From: Deltaproteobacteria bacterium
GTDB taxonomy: Bacteria; Myxococcota_A; Polyangia; JAAYKL01
Reading direction: 5' to 3'
NCBI GenBank assembly: GCA_016935665.1
Contig: JAFGQN010000225.1
Coordinates: 1-45,783, forward strand
Length of the DNA: 45,783 nucleotides
Position 1 is the stretch's first letter. Every line of letters begins with the position of its first letter. Below, piece by piece: positions 7,836 through 17,077 of this stretch. The position numbers and the translations under genes are program-made. The notes under the pieces are model-generated. The model searched no databases, had not been told where the DNA came from, and was given only the letters and a program-made list of their open reading frames with translations.

Positions 7836-9029
7836 TTATTCGAGAATGACGATGACTTCGCAGGGGAAATCTGCGGAAAGGTGGTGAGTCCCTATCTGAA
7901 TATCATCGCAGGCGCCGCCCAACAATTCGATTTCAGTCTCGCTTTTCAGGCGCCAGCCGTATGCGGCGTTGTTCAGTTCCAGTGCCTTGTCGTCCAGGAA
8001 TACTGTTCCCTTGGACTCTTCACCTTCAGTAATGCCTTTTCCGTTCAGCTCGTAAATGCAGCTTTGGGCTTCTTCAGTGATAATCTGAGTAATGGCGTCC
8101 ACCAGACTTTTTTCTGTCAGCCCCTGATGAAACGTAGCATTTTCGCCCCCGTCCGGGTTCAGGCCCAACCCAGCGTTGGCAACCCGTTGCAAATATTCGA
8201 AGGCAGCGGTATCTTCCGCGTCTGCCATCCCGACAATAAAGGTGGAAATGCCCGCACTATACGCATTTTCGACAGCGGCAACAGTGGCCGCCTGCGCGGC
8301 AGCGTCGTCATTGACCGCCAGATTGTCACAGGTTTGCGGATCGCCGTCGGTTGCCAGAACAATCACTTTTTTACTTGGCCCTTCCATTTCAGCCAACAGT
8401 TGAACCGCCGCATCGATACCAGCAGGAACTGGCGACGCGCCTTTGTATGTCTCGTCATCGGCTTTAAATATCGCCGCAATTTCACGACCATTTTGAATCT
8501 CTGGCGATACCATTTGCAGCATGGGGCATGTTTCAGGCTTGGCTGTAAAAAGGACCAAACCAAAATTCACCTGCTTTTCAAGGGACCACACCAGACCCGA
8601 TTCCGGATGATCCACTGTCCCCATTAACGTCTTCACCATCAAACTCCAGCGGGTATCGGTATCGCCCAATTGCAGGTTCATTGATGCGGAATGATCCACC
8701 ACAAGCATGATGGTTGATGGCTGACGATCAAACTTGAGATCCAGATTAGCGCAGGTGTCACTATCGTCCTTATCGGGCGAGTTGCTGTCTTTGTTTTTGG
8801 GATCCGTGTCTTTTTTGGTATCGTCGGTTTCCTTCTCTTTTTCGGGGTCACTTCCGCTATCGTTGTTGTCAGACTCTTGTCTGTCGGAATCATCGTTCCT
8901 GTTAGAATCGCCGTTGCTCTGCGCGCCCTGCGATTTCTCGCACCCCACAGCAATCACAATAATAAAGGCGGCCAGGATCATCAGCGCCAGAGTTTTAATT
9001 TTTAATCGTAAATCTGTAATCGTAATCAT
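7836..9029 (-). CDS. von Willebrand factor A domain lipoprotein
   Basis: The product has 397 residues. The signal ends at AVGC (Cys30), followed by a charged Asp/Glu/Lys/Ser/Asn-rich linker (31-92), then a vWA domain (about 105-300). The metal-ion site is intact: Asp112-x-Ser114-x-Ser116 in VVDHSASM, and ATDGDPQTC further on. A Cys-containing C-terminal module follows, beginning CIYELNGKG and ending CEVIVILE. The same module ends the vWA protein at 19025-20188. vWA domains bind protein partners through a divalent metal; the partner here is unknown. Its ATG overlaps the TGA of the cellulase gene (ATGA, 9026-9029), so the two are probably translated together. Confidence 0.85.
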   Translation of the reverse strand: MITITDLRLKIKTLALMILAAFIIVIAVGCEKSQGAQSNGDSNRNDDSDRQESDNNDSGSDPEKEKETDDTKKDTDPKNKDSNSPDKDDSDTCANLDLKFDRQPSTIMLVVDHSASMNLQLGDTDTRWSLMVKTLMGTVDHPESGLVWSLEKQVNFGLVLFTAKPETCPMLQMVSPEIQNGREIAAIFKADDETYKGASPVPAGIDAAVQLLAEMEGPSKKVIVLATDGDPQTCDNLAVNDDAAAQAATVAAVENAYSAGISTFIVGMADAEDTAAFEYLQRVANAGLGLNPDGGENATFHQGLTEKSLVDAITQIITEEAQSCIYELNGKGITEGEESKGTVFLDDKALELNNAAYGWRLKSETEIELLGGACDDIQIGTHHLSADFPCEVIVILE

Positions 9030-11452
9030 GGTTCCACTCCCCAGATCAGTTCGCCATCGCTGTACATCGTTACATTTTCTGTCACCACATGTTCTGCATC
9101 TTTTCCTTCGGGAAGTCCCTGTGCACTGTAATCGTTTGTACCATCCATGTAGTAGCCCTGATCTGAGCCAATGGTTGTCGCGGCAATTTGGAACTCGAAG
9201 GGGATGGAACCGTAGAATTTACATCCGGTGAAAGCGAAGTCGTAGTAATATATGCCTTTATCTTCATCGTACGGGATAGGACCGGTCACGATGGTGGGTT
9301 TGCCATCTCCCGAATTCAGCATGCCATTGTCCACGCTGCGCCCGTCGTAGGTGAGCTGAATTCTAATATCGTTAATGGATTGCCCTTTGGCAAGAAACTC
9401 GCTGACATTAAAGTAGTAACGGATGGACAAATTGGGATTCAGGTTCGGCGGATGCACGGTTTCGTTGTGAATAATCAACTTGGGTTCGGTGATCATGTCG
9501 TCGTTTTGTCCCATGCGACCTTCCACCCAGTATTCAAGCTGATCCGGCTCCCGCGGCGGAAAGTTTTCCAGCGGCGCTTCACCAACTCCATTCTCATCCA
9601 TTGCGAAATTTTCGTAAAGTCCGGCCATCGCAGCCACCAGTGATGCATTGTAGTCTATGCACACTTCGGTGTACGCGTACTCCCAAATATCGTCCTTATA
9701 CGAGTCGTCCTTGTCCGGTCCACCCAGTAATGCGCCCCACGCCACATGACTGGGAGTGGGCGGAATAGTCAGGCTGTTGTCCTTTGTGGAACCGTGAGCC
9801 GCGCGGTTATGAATGTGGGTATGCCACTTGTCCCCAAAACCGACAATATAGGATTTACCAGTGGGATTATCTCCCCAGATATAACGGATTTGCGTGTCCG
9901 CCCAAGCGGCATACACCGGATTGCCAACCCATTTTCCCCAGGTCATGGCTGTCATCTGCGCCGCAACGTTGTAGCGCAGGGACCCCCATCCGGAGAGGAA
10001 ACTCAACCCGCCAGGAGACACACCCCGATCCCCGTCGAGACCGGCCCATAGATTTACATGATCCTCGGCAATTTTAGTCCACTTTTCATTGCCTGTCTGC
10101 TGAGCAAGTTTCAGGAACATGCCGCTCCAAACGGTGTTCCAGCAATGTGCCCAGGCGTTGTACCAGCCGTCTGCAGTGGACGCCATAATGCGTCCCAGAT
10201 AGCCCGTGTACTGAGTACCCGACTCGCTGGTGATATGATCGATGTATTTTTGTTCGCCGGTCGCGATATTCAGCCAGATGGCCGCCCATGACAGGTCGTC
10301 CTCATCGTATTCTGAAAAGTAGAAGCCGCCGGTATTGGCAACGTCATCCTCATCTGGTGCGCGAACACTTCCGGGCTGACCATCCACGAGACCTTCGCTG
10401 ATTTCGTGCCCTGAATATTTACGCGCGAAATCATACAGGGCCATACCGTTGGAGAGACATTTATCTGCGTAATCCCCATCAATGGGCCGAAACACCAGGG
10501 AGGCCAGTGTCAGTGCCGCTGCCGCCGCCGCAGTCACGTCGGAAGCAGGATTCTCTTCGGTGGCAAAAAAGGCGGGACGCGGGAAATCTTCAGCTTTCTG
10601 CAGTTCCGGAGGACCCCAGAAATTATGGTCAATGGAACCATTGCCCACCTGATGACAAAAAGCGATGACTCGGCCGTCTTCTTCACGGAACGTGCTGCGC
10701 AGGAAATAATTGGTAAACCGCTTGAGAATATCCAGCGCGTGGGGCGCCTGTCCCGATGCAATAAAGGCATCCGGCCATTCATAAAGAGCCCAGGCCAGCA
10801 TGGACGCCGAATACGCCTGGGGCAATCCAAATTTCACATGATCGCCGCAGTCGTGAAATCCGCCACCCACATTGATGGTGCCGATACCATCGGGATCAAA
10901 AATGTGGATGTACTTGTTCACATATGCTTCAGACATATCGGTGCAATTCTCAGAGAAGGGATCATTGGTTTTGCAAAACAGAGGCACCGCGTAATCGGTC
11001 ACTTCTGAATTGCCGCGCCACTGCAAACGACCACCGGTCACTCCGATGCCCGACATGTTCACATCGAAGAAATAAAGAGATTTCTGGAATGATTCCGCGT
11101 ACGGCCCGGGATCGTTATACTCATCCGGCGGGGCATAAATTCCCCAGATTTCCTTTTCGATTTCCTCCGCGGTTTTGGGATCTGAATCGCTCTCGTCGGC
11201 ATCGCTGTCACCGTCCCCATCGCCGTCTCCGTCACCATCCCCGTCGCTGTCACCGTCCCCGTCGCCATCACCATCCCCATCTGAATCGCTGTCGCCATCC
11301 GGGCCAGTGTCTGAATCTGCATCGCCATCGGTGTCGGCATCCGACGTTGATTTTGAATTGTCCGCACCCTTTTTGCCGCTGCCGTTTTCCGAGCACGACA
11401 AAAGAAGCAGGCTAACAGTTAGTAAATAAGTCCAAAATTGATTTAAGAGCAT
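9026..11452 (-). CDS. Glycoside hydrolase family 9 cellulase with CBM3, lipoprotein
   Basis: The product has 808 residues. The lipoprotein signal ends at LLSC (Cys20). An acidic GDGD/SDSD linker (38-88) leads to a GH9 catalytic domain (about 115-615) and a CBM3-type module (about 645-808) ending DGELIWGVEP. Catalytic features are GGFHDCGDHVKFGLP with Asp201 and Asp204 as nucleophile/base candidates, WHTHIHNRAAHG (543-554), and the general acid Glu596 in TEVCIDYNA. GH9 enzymes cut beta-1,4-glucans, and CBM3 of this type usually feeds cellulose chains to the active site. Lipid anchoring instead of secretion suggests a cell-surface enzyme. GGAGG lies 7 nt before the ATG. Confidence 0.92.
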   Translation of the reverse strand: MLLNQFWTYLLTVSLLLLSCSENGSGKKGADNSKSTSDADTDGDADSDTGPDGDSDSDGDGDGDGDGDSDGDGDGDGDGDGDSDADESDSDPKTAEEIEKEIWGIYAPPDEYNDPGPYAESFQKSLYFFDVNMSGIGVTGGRLQWRGNSEVTDYAVPLFCKTNDPFSENCTDMSEAYVNKYIHIFDPDGIGTINVGGGFHDCGDHVKFGLPQAYSASMLAWALYEWPDAFIASGQAPHALDILKRFTNYFLRSTFREEDGRVIAFCHQVGNGSIDHNFWGPPELQKAEDFPRPAFFATEENPASDVTAAAAAALTLASLVFRPIDGDYADKCLSNGMALYDFARKYSGHEISEGLVDGQPGSVRAPDEDDVANTGGFYFSEYDEDDLSWAAIWLNIATGEQKYIDHITSESGTQYTGYLGRIMASTADGWYNAWAHCWNTVWSGMFLKLAQQTGNEKWTKIAEDHVNLWAGLDGDRGVSPGGLSFLSGWGSLRYNVAAQMTAMTWGKWVGNPVYAAWADTQIRYIWGDNPTGKSYIVGFGDKWHTHIHNRAAHGSTKDNSLTIPPTPSHVAWGALLGGPDKDDSYKDDIWEYAYTEVCIDYNASLVAAMAGLYENFAMDENGVGEAPLENFPPREPDQLEYWVEGRMGQNDDMITEPKLIIHNETVHPPNLNPNLSIRYYFNVSEFLAKGQSINDIRIQLTYDGRSVDNGMLNSGDGKPTIVTGPIPYDEDKGIYYYDFAFTGCKFYGSIPFEFQIAATTIGSDQGYYMDGTNDYSAQGLPEGKDAEHVVTENVTMYSDGELIWGVEP
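11189..11341 (-). repeat. Asp-Gly/Ser-encoding tandem repeat
   Basis: The minus strand carries GGGGAC-GGTGAC units encoding the GDGDGD and SDSD linker of the GH9 lipoprotein. Confidence 0.8.
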
Positions 11453-11523
11453 TTTTTAGCCTCCGCATTTGAGTCTATAGTACCAAATTATTTTACATAA
11501 GGGTCATACAAAGTCTTAAGTTA

Positions 11524-11545
11524 AAACAATCGGTAAATAAACCGA
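11524..11545 (-). terminator. Possible intrinsic terminator between trmH and the GH9 gene
   Basis: On the minus strand TCGGT, 6 nt, ACCGA is followed by TTGTTTT. The stem is short. A second weak hairpin (CTGA/TCAG, then CCTTTTTT) overlaps the trmH stop at 11618-11638. Confidence 0.35.
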
Positions 11546-11634
11546 ACTCCCCCGTTTAAAAGCTTTTTCAGTTAACATTTATATACACACATTAGTTGTC
11601 GAGTCGCGGGAAAATACGAAAAAAGGCTGAAAAA

Positions 11635-12393
11635 TCAGGAACGTTTTACGATATCGTAGCCCGCGCGCACTGAGCGCAGATAATAGCGGGCCTTTAAAAT
11701 GGATTTTTCCGATGGCGTCAAATCACCGCCCCCTTTTCTTCGAAGTGTGGAAATGGCAATACCAGCGGCAACCGAAACGTTAAAACTCTCCACAAAACCA
11801 AACATCGGAATCTGAAATGCTCCATCTGCGGCCAGTCGCAGCCGGTCCGAAATGCCTTCGGCTTCGTTTCCAAACACCAACACAAGTGGCGTCGTTGTAT
11901 TTACATCGGATACACTGATGGCTCCGTCCATCGCCGCCACAAGGATTCTGATTTGCTGCTGCCGCATCGTTGCAACAAAAGTGTCCGTATCGGGATAAAC
12001 ATGCAGGTCAATCCATTTGTGGGAGCCCTGGGTAACAGCTGCTGAGGACTTGAATTTTGTCGCGCCTTCAATAATGTGAATATGCTGTATCCCAAACGCA
12101 TCTGCGGAACGAATAATGGCAGCGGTATTGTGGGGGTCGTGCACACCTTCAACGGCCACCTGCAGTGTTTTTGTACGATGCGATATCGCTCTTTCTATCA
12201 CATCCCGTCTCGCGTCGGTGAGGATTGGCCCGAGAATGTCACAGACTTTTTGGGGTTCAGATTTCGCAAGACTCAATGCCTTCTTTGACTGTTTGGTCGG
12301 GGTGAACGCATCGGAGCTGATTTTTCGTTTAAAATTCACAGTCATGAGCTGCAGAGTACTCATCGGACTAAAAAAATCCAGCGCAAAAAACAC
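11635..12393 (-). CDS. trmH: SpoU/TrmH-family RNA 2'-O-methyltransferase, probably tRNA (Gm18)
   Basis: This SPOUT-fold methyltransferase transfers a methyl group from S-adenosylmethionine to a ribose 2'-OH. Motif 1 is GVHDPHNTAAIIRSADAFG, motif 2 VLVFGNEAEGIS and motif 3 IPMFGFVESFNVSVAAGI, which together form the knotted cofactor site. The C-terminal helix ILKARYYLRSVRAGYDI resembles TrmH rather than RlmB. The frame opens with a GTG at 12393 (252 residues). ATGs at 12363 and 12345 are equally plausible because no start has a clear ribosome site and the first ten residues look unlike the family. The gene is divergent from the PgsA-like gene. Confidence 0.85.
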   Translation of the reverse strand: MFFALDFFSPMSTLQLMTVNFKRKISSDAFTPTKQSKKALSLAKSEPQKVCDILGPILTDARRDVIERAISHRTKTLQVAVEGVHDPHNTAAIIRSADAFGIQHIHIIEGATKFKSSAAVTQGSHKWIDLHVYPDTDTFVATMRQQQIRILVAAMDGAISVSDVNTTTPLVLVFGNEAEGISDRLRLAADGAFQIPMFGFVESFNVSVAAGIAISTLRRKGGGDLTPSEKSILKARYYLRSVRAGYDIVKRS

Positions 12394-12555
12394 CTCGTTC
12401 AGTCGTCAACAGGCACTGTTCGTGGGGTGCGCATTCAACGGGCACAGCTAAATTGAAAGAATTAACCCTTGCCAAATAACTATTATGGCGGCATTGTCCC
12501 CCGTGTATTGAAGTTTCTCACAAATGGTTGTGAGCTGTCTGACTACGAGGAAACC

Positions 12556-13650
12556 GTGAAGATTACAGCTAATATGGTCACCATTGCACGAATTGTGCTG
12601 ATGCCTATTCCCGGATATTTGCTCTACCAGGGAATCCCTGAGCTGTACATTGCCCTCGTCTCCATTATTCTGCTGGGAATCACAGATTGGATTGATGGCC
12701 GAATGGCGCGTCGGGACGGGCCTACAGTTCTGGGCGGGCTGCTGGATCCCATTGCCGACAAAATTTTTATCGCAGTATGCTTTATTCCGTTTGCCGAGCG
12801 TATTTTACCGGGCACAGCAATGGTCGTATTTCCCGTATGGCTGCTCATCCCCGTTTTCTGTCGCGATTTTCTGGTGACCTCACTGCGAACGAGCCTTTCG
12901 TTGAGAGAGGCGCCCATGCGAACGTCCACGCTGGCCAAATTCAAGACCGCCATTCAAATGACCGCAGTGGGATATCTTCTGGCAATAGTCATTGGTGCGA
13001 TGCACTCGCCTGAAAATATGGGGCCCTTCTATCTATTCGCCGGAGCGGCCGCGGTACCGGTTTTATACATCCTGTACAAATGGCTGATTATCAAAAAGAA
13101 ACCCGGGTTACGCAGTGGCACTATGGCGGGACTGATGACATTTTTTGCAGTTTTCCACTACCTGGTCGGTACCAAATGGAGCATCGTTTTCCTTGTTTAC
13201 AGTGTTACCGCTTTAACGATATTCAGTGGATTCTCCTATCTGGCGGACGCCTGGGCCGCACTAAAAGGAAAACCCGGTGGCGTCAAAGAGGCAGGGCGGT
13301 TTATTCTCGAGGGGATTCTGGTGCCCACCGCGTTTCTTTTGCCTATAGGGATGTATAAAACCATGGGTATGAGTTCGCTGATTATTCTGGCAATTACATT
13401 TGAATTGGCAACTGGGGGGCTGGCCAATCTGCTGGCGTCCCGGAAAATTCAACTGCGATTCAGATGGATGGCATTAAAATCGATTCTCGAAGTGATTCTG
13501 GCAGGGGGAGCGTTTATTGTCGGCAAGCTTCAACTGGTCCAGTCATTCCCTCTGGGCGAACTGCTGTTGTCCCTGGCGGTCATGGTCTCCTTCGTGAACG
13601 GTGTGCTGTCATTTGGTCGTCACCGCACCGTCTATCTTGGCGCCCTGTAA
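12556..13650 (+). CDS. CDP-alcohol phosphatidyltransferase (PgsA-like) with extra membrane region
   Basis: An upstream TTG (12469) is possible, but the GTG at 12556 has GAGGA just before it and gives an N-terminus (KITANMVTIARIVLMPIPGYLLY) typical of PgsA, so it was chosen (364 residues). The CDP-alcohol signature is complete: DWIDGRMAR, nine residues on GGLLDPIADK, matching D-G-x2-A-R-x8-9-G-x3-D-x3-D. Such enzymes exchange CMP of CDP-diacylglycerol for an alcohol such as glycerol-3-phosphate in the inner membrane. Usual length is about 180-200 residues; here a second half of about 170 residues adds at least four membrane helices of unknown role. The head group cannot be read from sequence. 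Confidence 0.8.
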   Translation: MKITANMVTIARIVLMPIPGYLLYQGIPELYIALVSIILLGITDWIDGRMARRDGPTVLGGLLDPIADKIFIAVCFIPFAERILPGTAMVVFPVWLLIPVFCRDFLVTSLRTSLSLREAPMRTSTLAKFKTAIQMTAVGYLLAIVIGAMHSPENMGPFYLFAGAAAVPVLYILYKWLIIKKKPGLRSGTMAGLMTFFAVFHYLVGTKWSIVFLVYSVTALTIFSGFSYLADAWAALKGKPGGVKEAGRFILEGILVPTAFLLPIGMYKTMGMSSLIILAITFELATGGLANLLASRKIQLRFRWMALKSILEVILAGGAFIVGKLQLVQSFPLGELLLSLAVMVSFVNGVLSFGRHRTVYLGAL

Positions 13651-13664
13651 GTTTTCTCGTTACA

Positions 13665-14978
13665 TCATGATTCGCTGCCCGAGATGACCGTTTCACTCTC
13701 AGTTTCCCTGTCGTTTCGCGGTGGATAGTTTTGGGCATCGACTTCGGCGTCAATCGCCTTTAATCGCTCACGCAACGATGGGTGAGAATTGTAGTAACCG
13801 CGATACCATTTGTGAGATCCGGGACTGGACAGATTCTGTTTGGTCAGGGTGACCAGCGCGTCTTTTAAATCGTGACCGTTCTGTACCGCATTGACCGCGA
13901 AGCGATCGGCCGCATATTCGTCGCGTCTCGAAAGCACACGGGAGAGAAGGCCAAACGGAAACGTCGTTTCAGCAAACAACAGGCTGAACACCACCAGTGC
14001 CCCATGCGCACTCATACGTCCAAAACCAAGTCCCGCATACATCGCCTCCTGCATCGACATCCAGTACAGCAATGCGAAACCCCCAAGTCCCAGCACCATG
14101 GCCATAGCCAGACGCTTTTTAATATGGCCCAGTTTGTAATGCCCCAGCTCGTGAGCCAATACCCCCACCAGTTTCGGGACAGACAGTTTTTCAATGAGTG
14201 TGTCGTACAGAACGATGCGACGTGCCCCCTTAAAGCCAATAATAAAGGCATTCGAGTGCGACGACCGTTTGGAACCGTCCATGGATACCACTCCCTTAAG
14301 AGGAAACCCAACATCTGTTGCCAACCGTGCCACCGCGTCTGCCAATTCCCCCTGTACCGGTTCAAACGTATTGAATATGGGCATTATCACCAGAGGATAA
14401 ATCCACATCATCAACAGCTGGAAAGCCATTACCACGGCAAAAGCCAACACCCACCAGTATTGTGTGGAGGTCATGAGATACAGCACCATGGACAGCAACG
14501 CGCCACCCAACAGCGCACCAATGAGCGTTTCTTTGATTTTGTCTTTAAACCAGGCAGACAAGGTCTGTTTATTGAATCCGTGGCGCTGCTCTATTCCAAA
14601 CGTAAAATACAAATCTCCAGGCAAACTTAAAATGCCGCCGGCAATGCTCAAGCCTCCAATAAACAGAAGGCCGGTCAACACGGGGCCCAGCGAATGCCCG
14701 TGGCACCACGCATCGAACATGGAAAAACCGTAAAGCAGCATAAACCAAAGTGGAATCATTTCCAAAATGCGAATCAGCAATCCAAACCGGAGCTTTTCCA
14801 GGTTGTATACCACCGCCTTTTGAATGGTTTCGAGGCTGACTTTTCCTTTTAGATGCTTGGGGACCTTTTTGCCGCACCCTCTTAAATGTTTCATCTGAAG
14901 AAGAGCGAGTGTAATCTCAACTGTATTGTGAAGAACGAAAAAAGCAATAAAGACATAGCTGTATGTGTTGAATGACAT
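13665..14978 (-). CDS. Ste24-type M48 zinc metalloprotease
   Basis: The start is the ATG at 14978, with AGGA 7 nt upstream; an in-frame TTG six bases earlier is less likely. The product is about 437 residues with several membrane helices in the N-terminal 200, then the zinc site HELGHYKLGH, and downstream SRRDEYAADRFAV supplying the third ligand Glu and the conserved Asp. NSHPSLRERL near the C-terminus is also typical. The architecture matches CaaX prenyl protease 1 (Ste24) rather than the shorter HtpX. Bacterial members take part in membrane-protein quality control or surface-protein processing; the substrate is unknown. It converges on the PgsA-like gene with only 14 nt between stops. Confidence 0.88.
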   Translation of the reverse strand: MSFNTYSYVFIAFFVLHNTVEITLALLQMKHLRGCGKKVPKHLKGKVSLETIQKAVVYNLEKLRFGLLIRILEMIPLWFMLLYGFSMFDAWCHGHSLGPVLTGLLFIGGLSIAGGILSLPGDLYFTFGIEQRHGFNKQTLSAWFKDKIKETLIGALLGGALLSMVLYLMTSTQYWWVLAFAVVMAFQLLMMWIYPLVIMPIFNTFEPVQGELADAVARLATDVGFPLKGVVSMDGSKRSSHSNAFIIGFKGARRIVLYDTLIEKLSVPKLVGVLAHELGHYKLGHIKKRLAMAMVLGLGGFALLYWMSMQEAMYAGLGFGRMSAHGALVVFSLLFAETTFPFGLLSRVLSRRDEYAADRFAVNAVQNGHDLKDALVTLTKQNLSSPGSHKWYRGYYNSHPSLRERLKAIDAEVDAQNYPPRNDRETESETVISGSES

Positions 14979-15037
14979 GCACAATCCTGCTGTTGGAGTT
15001 GGTGTATCAATATACAGGTAGGGGTGTATGCCAACTT

Positions 15038-15565
15038 TCAGTAAATGACAACCGCAACCGCGACTTCGCCCTCATAACACAATGGTTTGCAGTCTTCACC
15101 GTTAGGCGTGACGTGATCGTACTCTGGCTCCATGAATTTTTCCAGAAGGAGAACATCGTTGTAATAAATCAATACTGTATAATTGGGCGGTGCGCCATTC
15201 ACATGAAAATGAATGAGCGCCGGATCTTTCAAATCAATCCATGCGACCAATTCCTGTGTATTGGGACCCGTGCATTCCATCTGAACATCGGCTCTGGGCA
15301 AAAAACACTCAATGGCGTACTGCGACTGATCGGGAGCGATGATTTGGAAAGTATACATCCCTGTGGGGTACTCTGGCATTCCCGCCAGCAGTACGTCAAT
15401 ATCGAGGGAGTGTTCACACGTGGCATTCGAAGTAGTGCAGGCATCGTCATCGTCGTCGTCGGACTTTGCGTTGTCGAGCACGTTGCATGGTCCTGCAGCA
15501 GTTGAAAACAACAACAGAATTCCAACAAAAAAAACGTAAAAAAATCTCATGGAGGTATTTTGCAT
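15038..15565 (-). CDS. Small secreted protein with PNGxxCxxxC C-terminal motif
   Basis: The family is not recognised by name. From the ATG at 15565 there are 175 residues. A signal peptide (about 6-26, FFYVFFVGILLLFSTAAG) is followed by a short Asp run and then a compact domain with paired Cys residues (CTTSNATC). It ends in TPNGEDCKPLCYEGEVAVAVV, a Cys motif I associate with small secreted proteins of myxobacteria. The middle looks like a beta-sandwich (alternating hydrophobics) but no domain can be named. It lies 53 nt downstream of the REC-histidine kinase on the same strand and may be co-transcribed. ATG 15550 is an alternative start. Confidence 0.6.
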   Translation of the reverse strand: MQNTSMRFFYVFFVGILLLFSTAAGPCNVLDNAKSDDDDDDACTTSNATCEHSLDIDVLLAGMPEYPTGMYTFQIIAPDQSQYAIECFLPRADVQMECTGPNTQELVAWIDLKDPALIHFHVNGAPPNYTVLIYYNDVLLLEKFMEPEYDHVTPNGEDCKPLCYEGEVAVAVVIY

Positions 15566-15618
15566 GCTCGCTAAAAAAAACACAAAAAAATAGCAGAATG
15601 GCAGCGACTATCGGATGT

Positions 15619-16929
15619 TCATGGGCCGGGAGTGATGCTGTTGCGTACTTCAACGGCCGGCAAATCCACAATAAAACACGCGCCACCTGTGGGCAGGTTT
15701 TTATAAAAAATGGCGCCGCCGTGTTCTTCCACAATTCCGCTGCAGATGGCCAGGCCCAACCCAGTGCCCTGACCGGACTCCTTGGTGGTGAAAAAGGGAT
15801 CCCAAATATCTTCACGCATGTCATCCGCAATCCCAGGGCCGTTGTCCGCGACCACAATACGTTGATGCGAGCCATTGGGTTTGAGGGAGACATCAATCAC
15901 GCTATCGATGCCGTCGTCCCTTTCGTACATGGCATCGGAGGCATTCACGAGCAGATTTACCATTACCTGCGTAATCTGTTGGGCATTAATTCTGATGGGC
16001 GGCAGCTGGTCGCAGTCTTTGTTCACCGCAACGTGGTACTTCCATTTATTGCGACTTAACTCAATGGCGTCATCGATGCATTGTTCCACCATGGACAGCG
16101 TTCGAAAGGCGTCGCCACGGTATACATATTTGCTTAGACCTTCCAGTATCGACGTTATGGTGCGCAATCCTTCCTGGGCGCCGTTGAGGATTTCCCGAAG
16201 GTTGTCATGCACCATTTTCAATTTTGTTTTGTCTCCACGGTCGCTTTCCATGCTGTGAGCCACGGCGTCCAGAATAACGGATTCGTATCGACGTAAAATC
16301 TGTATATTCCCAGACACATACGCCACCGGGTTTCGAATTTCGTGTCCGATGCCAGCCGATAGCACGCCCAGGGTTGCCAGACGCTCCGCGTGAACCAGCT
16401 GGCGTGCGCGGGTCGCCGCCAGATCTTCCATCATACGGGCGTAGTCTGCAATTTTGGCATTTTTGAGTTTCAATTCCCGCTCGTACCGTAAAAATCGCGC
16501 CGCTGCACTCATGCGAACATTGAATTCCGCCACATTGATGGGTTTGGCCAGAAACTCATGGGCGCCGGACTGCAATCCTTCGATAATGTCGTCAATATCG
16601 GCTTTGGCGGTGATGAGCACCGTGTAAACAAAGTGCGACACGTCCCTGGCAATGATCTGACACAGTTCTGTACCTGTGGTGCCGGGCATCACCCAATCTA
16701 GCAGGGCAATGTCCGGGGGTCTGTCGCTGAGAAGTATCTCTCTGGCCTCATCGCCATCCTTGACGGTAATCACTTCGTATTCTGCCTGGTGCAACGATTT
16801 GCTCAGTATTCGACGGGACACAGGATCGTCGTCCGCAATCAAAACCACAACCGGGGCATCATATGCATTTCCAGGCGGTATGCTGTCTTTTGCTTTCTCA
16901 AGGAAAGTTTTTTCATAGTCCTTGCTCAT
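15619..16929 (-). CDS. Receiver-histidine kinase protein
   Basis: The 436-residue soluble signalling protein has a receiver domain (about 26-140) with the acidic pocket at 33-35 (DDD), phospho-acceptor Asp78 in LLDWVMPG and Lys129. A coiled linker (148-180) leads to a HisKA region with His196 in GIGHEIRNPVAY, and an ATPase domain with NLLVNASDAM, DNGPGI and GTGLGLAI. All catalytic boxes are intact, unlike the hybrid kinase at 41046-43376. There is no membrane segment or sensor domain, so it probably receives phosphate through its receiver and passes a signal on. No partner regulator lies beside it. Confidence 0.92.
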   Translation of the reverse strand: MSKDYEKTFLEKAKDSIPPGNAYDAPVVVLIADDDPVSRRILSKSLHQAEYEVITVKDGDEAREILLSDRPPDIALLDWVMPGTTGTELCQIIARDVSHFVYTVLITAKADIDDIIEGLQSGAHEFLAKPINVAEFNVRMSAAARFLRYERELKLKNAKIADYARMMEDLAATRARQLVHAERLATLGVLSAGIGHEIRNPVAYVSGNIQILRRYESVILDAVAHSMESDRGDKTKLKMVHDNLREILNGAQEGLRTITSILEGLSKYVYRGDAFRTLSMVEQCIDDAIELSRNKWKYHVAVNKDCDQLPPIRINAQQITQVMVNLLVNASDAMYERDDGIDSVIDVSLKPNGSHQRIVVADNGPGIADDMREDIWDPFFTTKESGQGTGLGLAICSGIVEEHGGAIFYKNLPTGGACFIVDLPAVEVRNSITPGP

Positions 16930-17077
16930 GCAATACTTATCGCTCCCTCTATTCCGTAGCAGCAGTTCAACAATTAGAGTCCGGTTGTGCGTTGTTATAT
17001 ATTTATAGCGCTCGCCTGCATCGCATCAACTTCAACCAGACGCTCCCGTGTTCGTATCAGCGAAAAAGCCAATGGCG

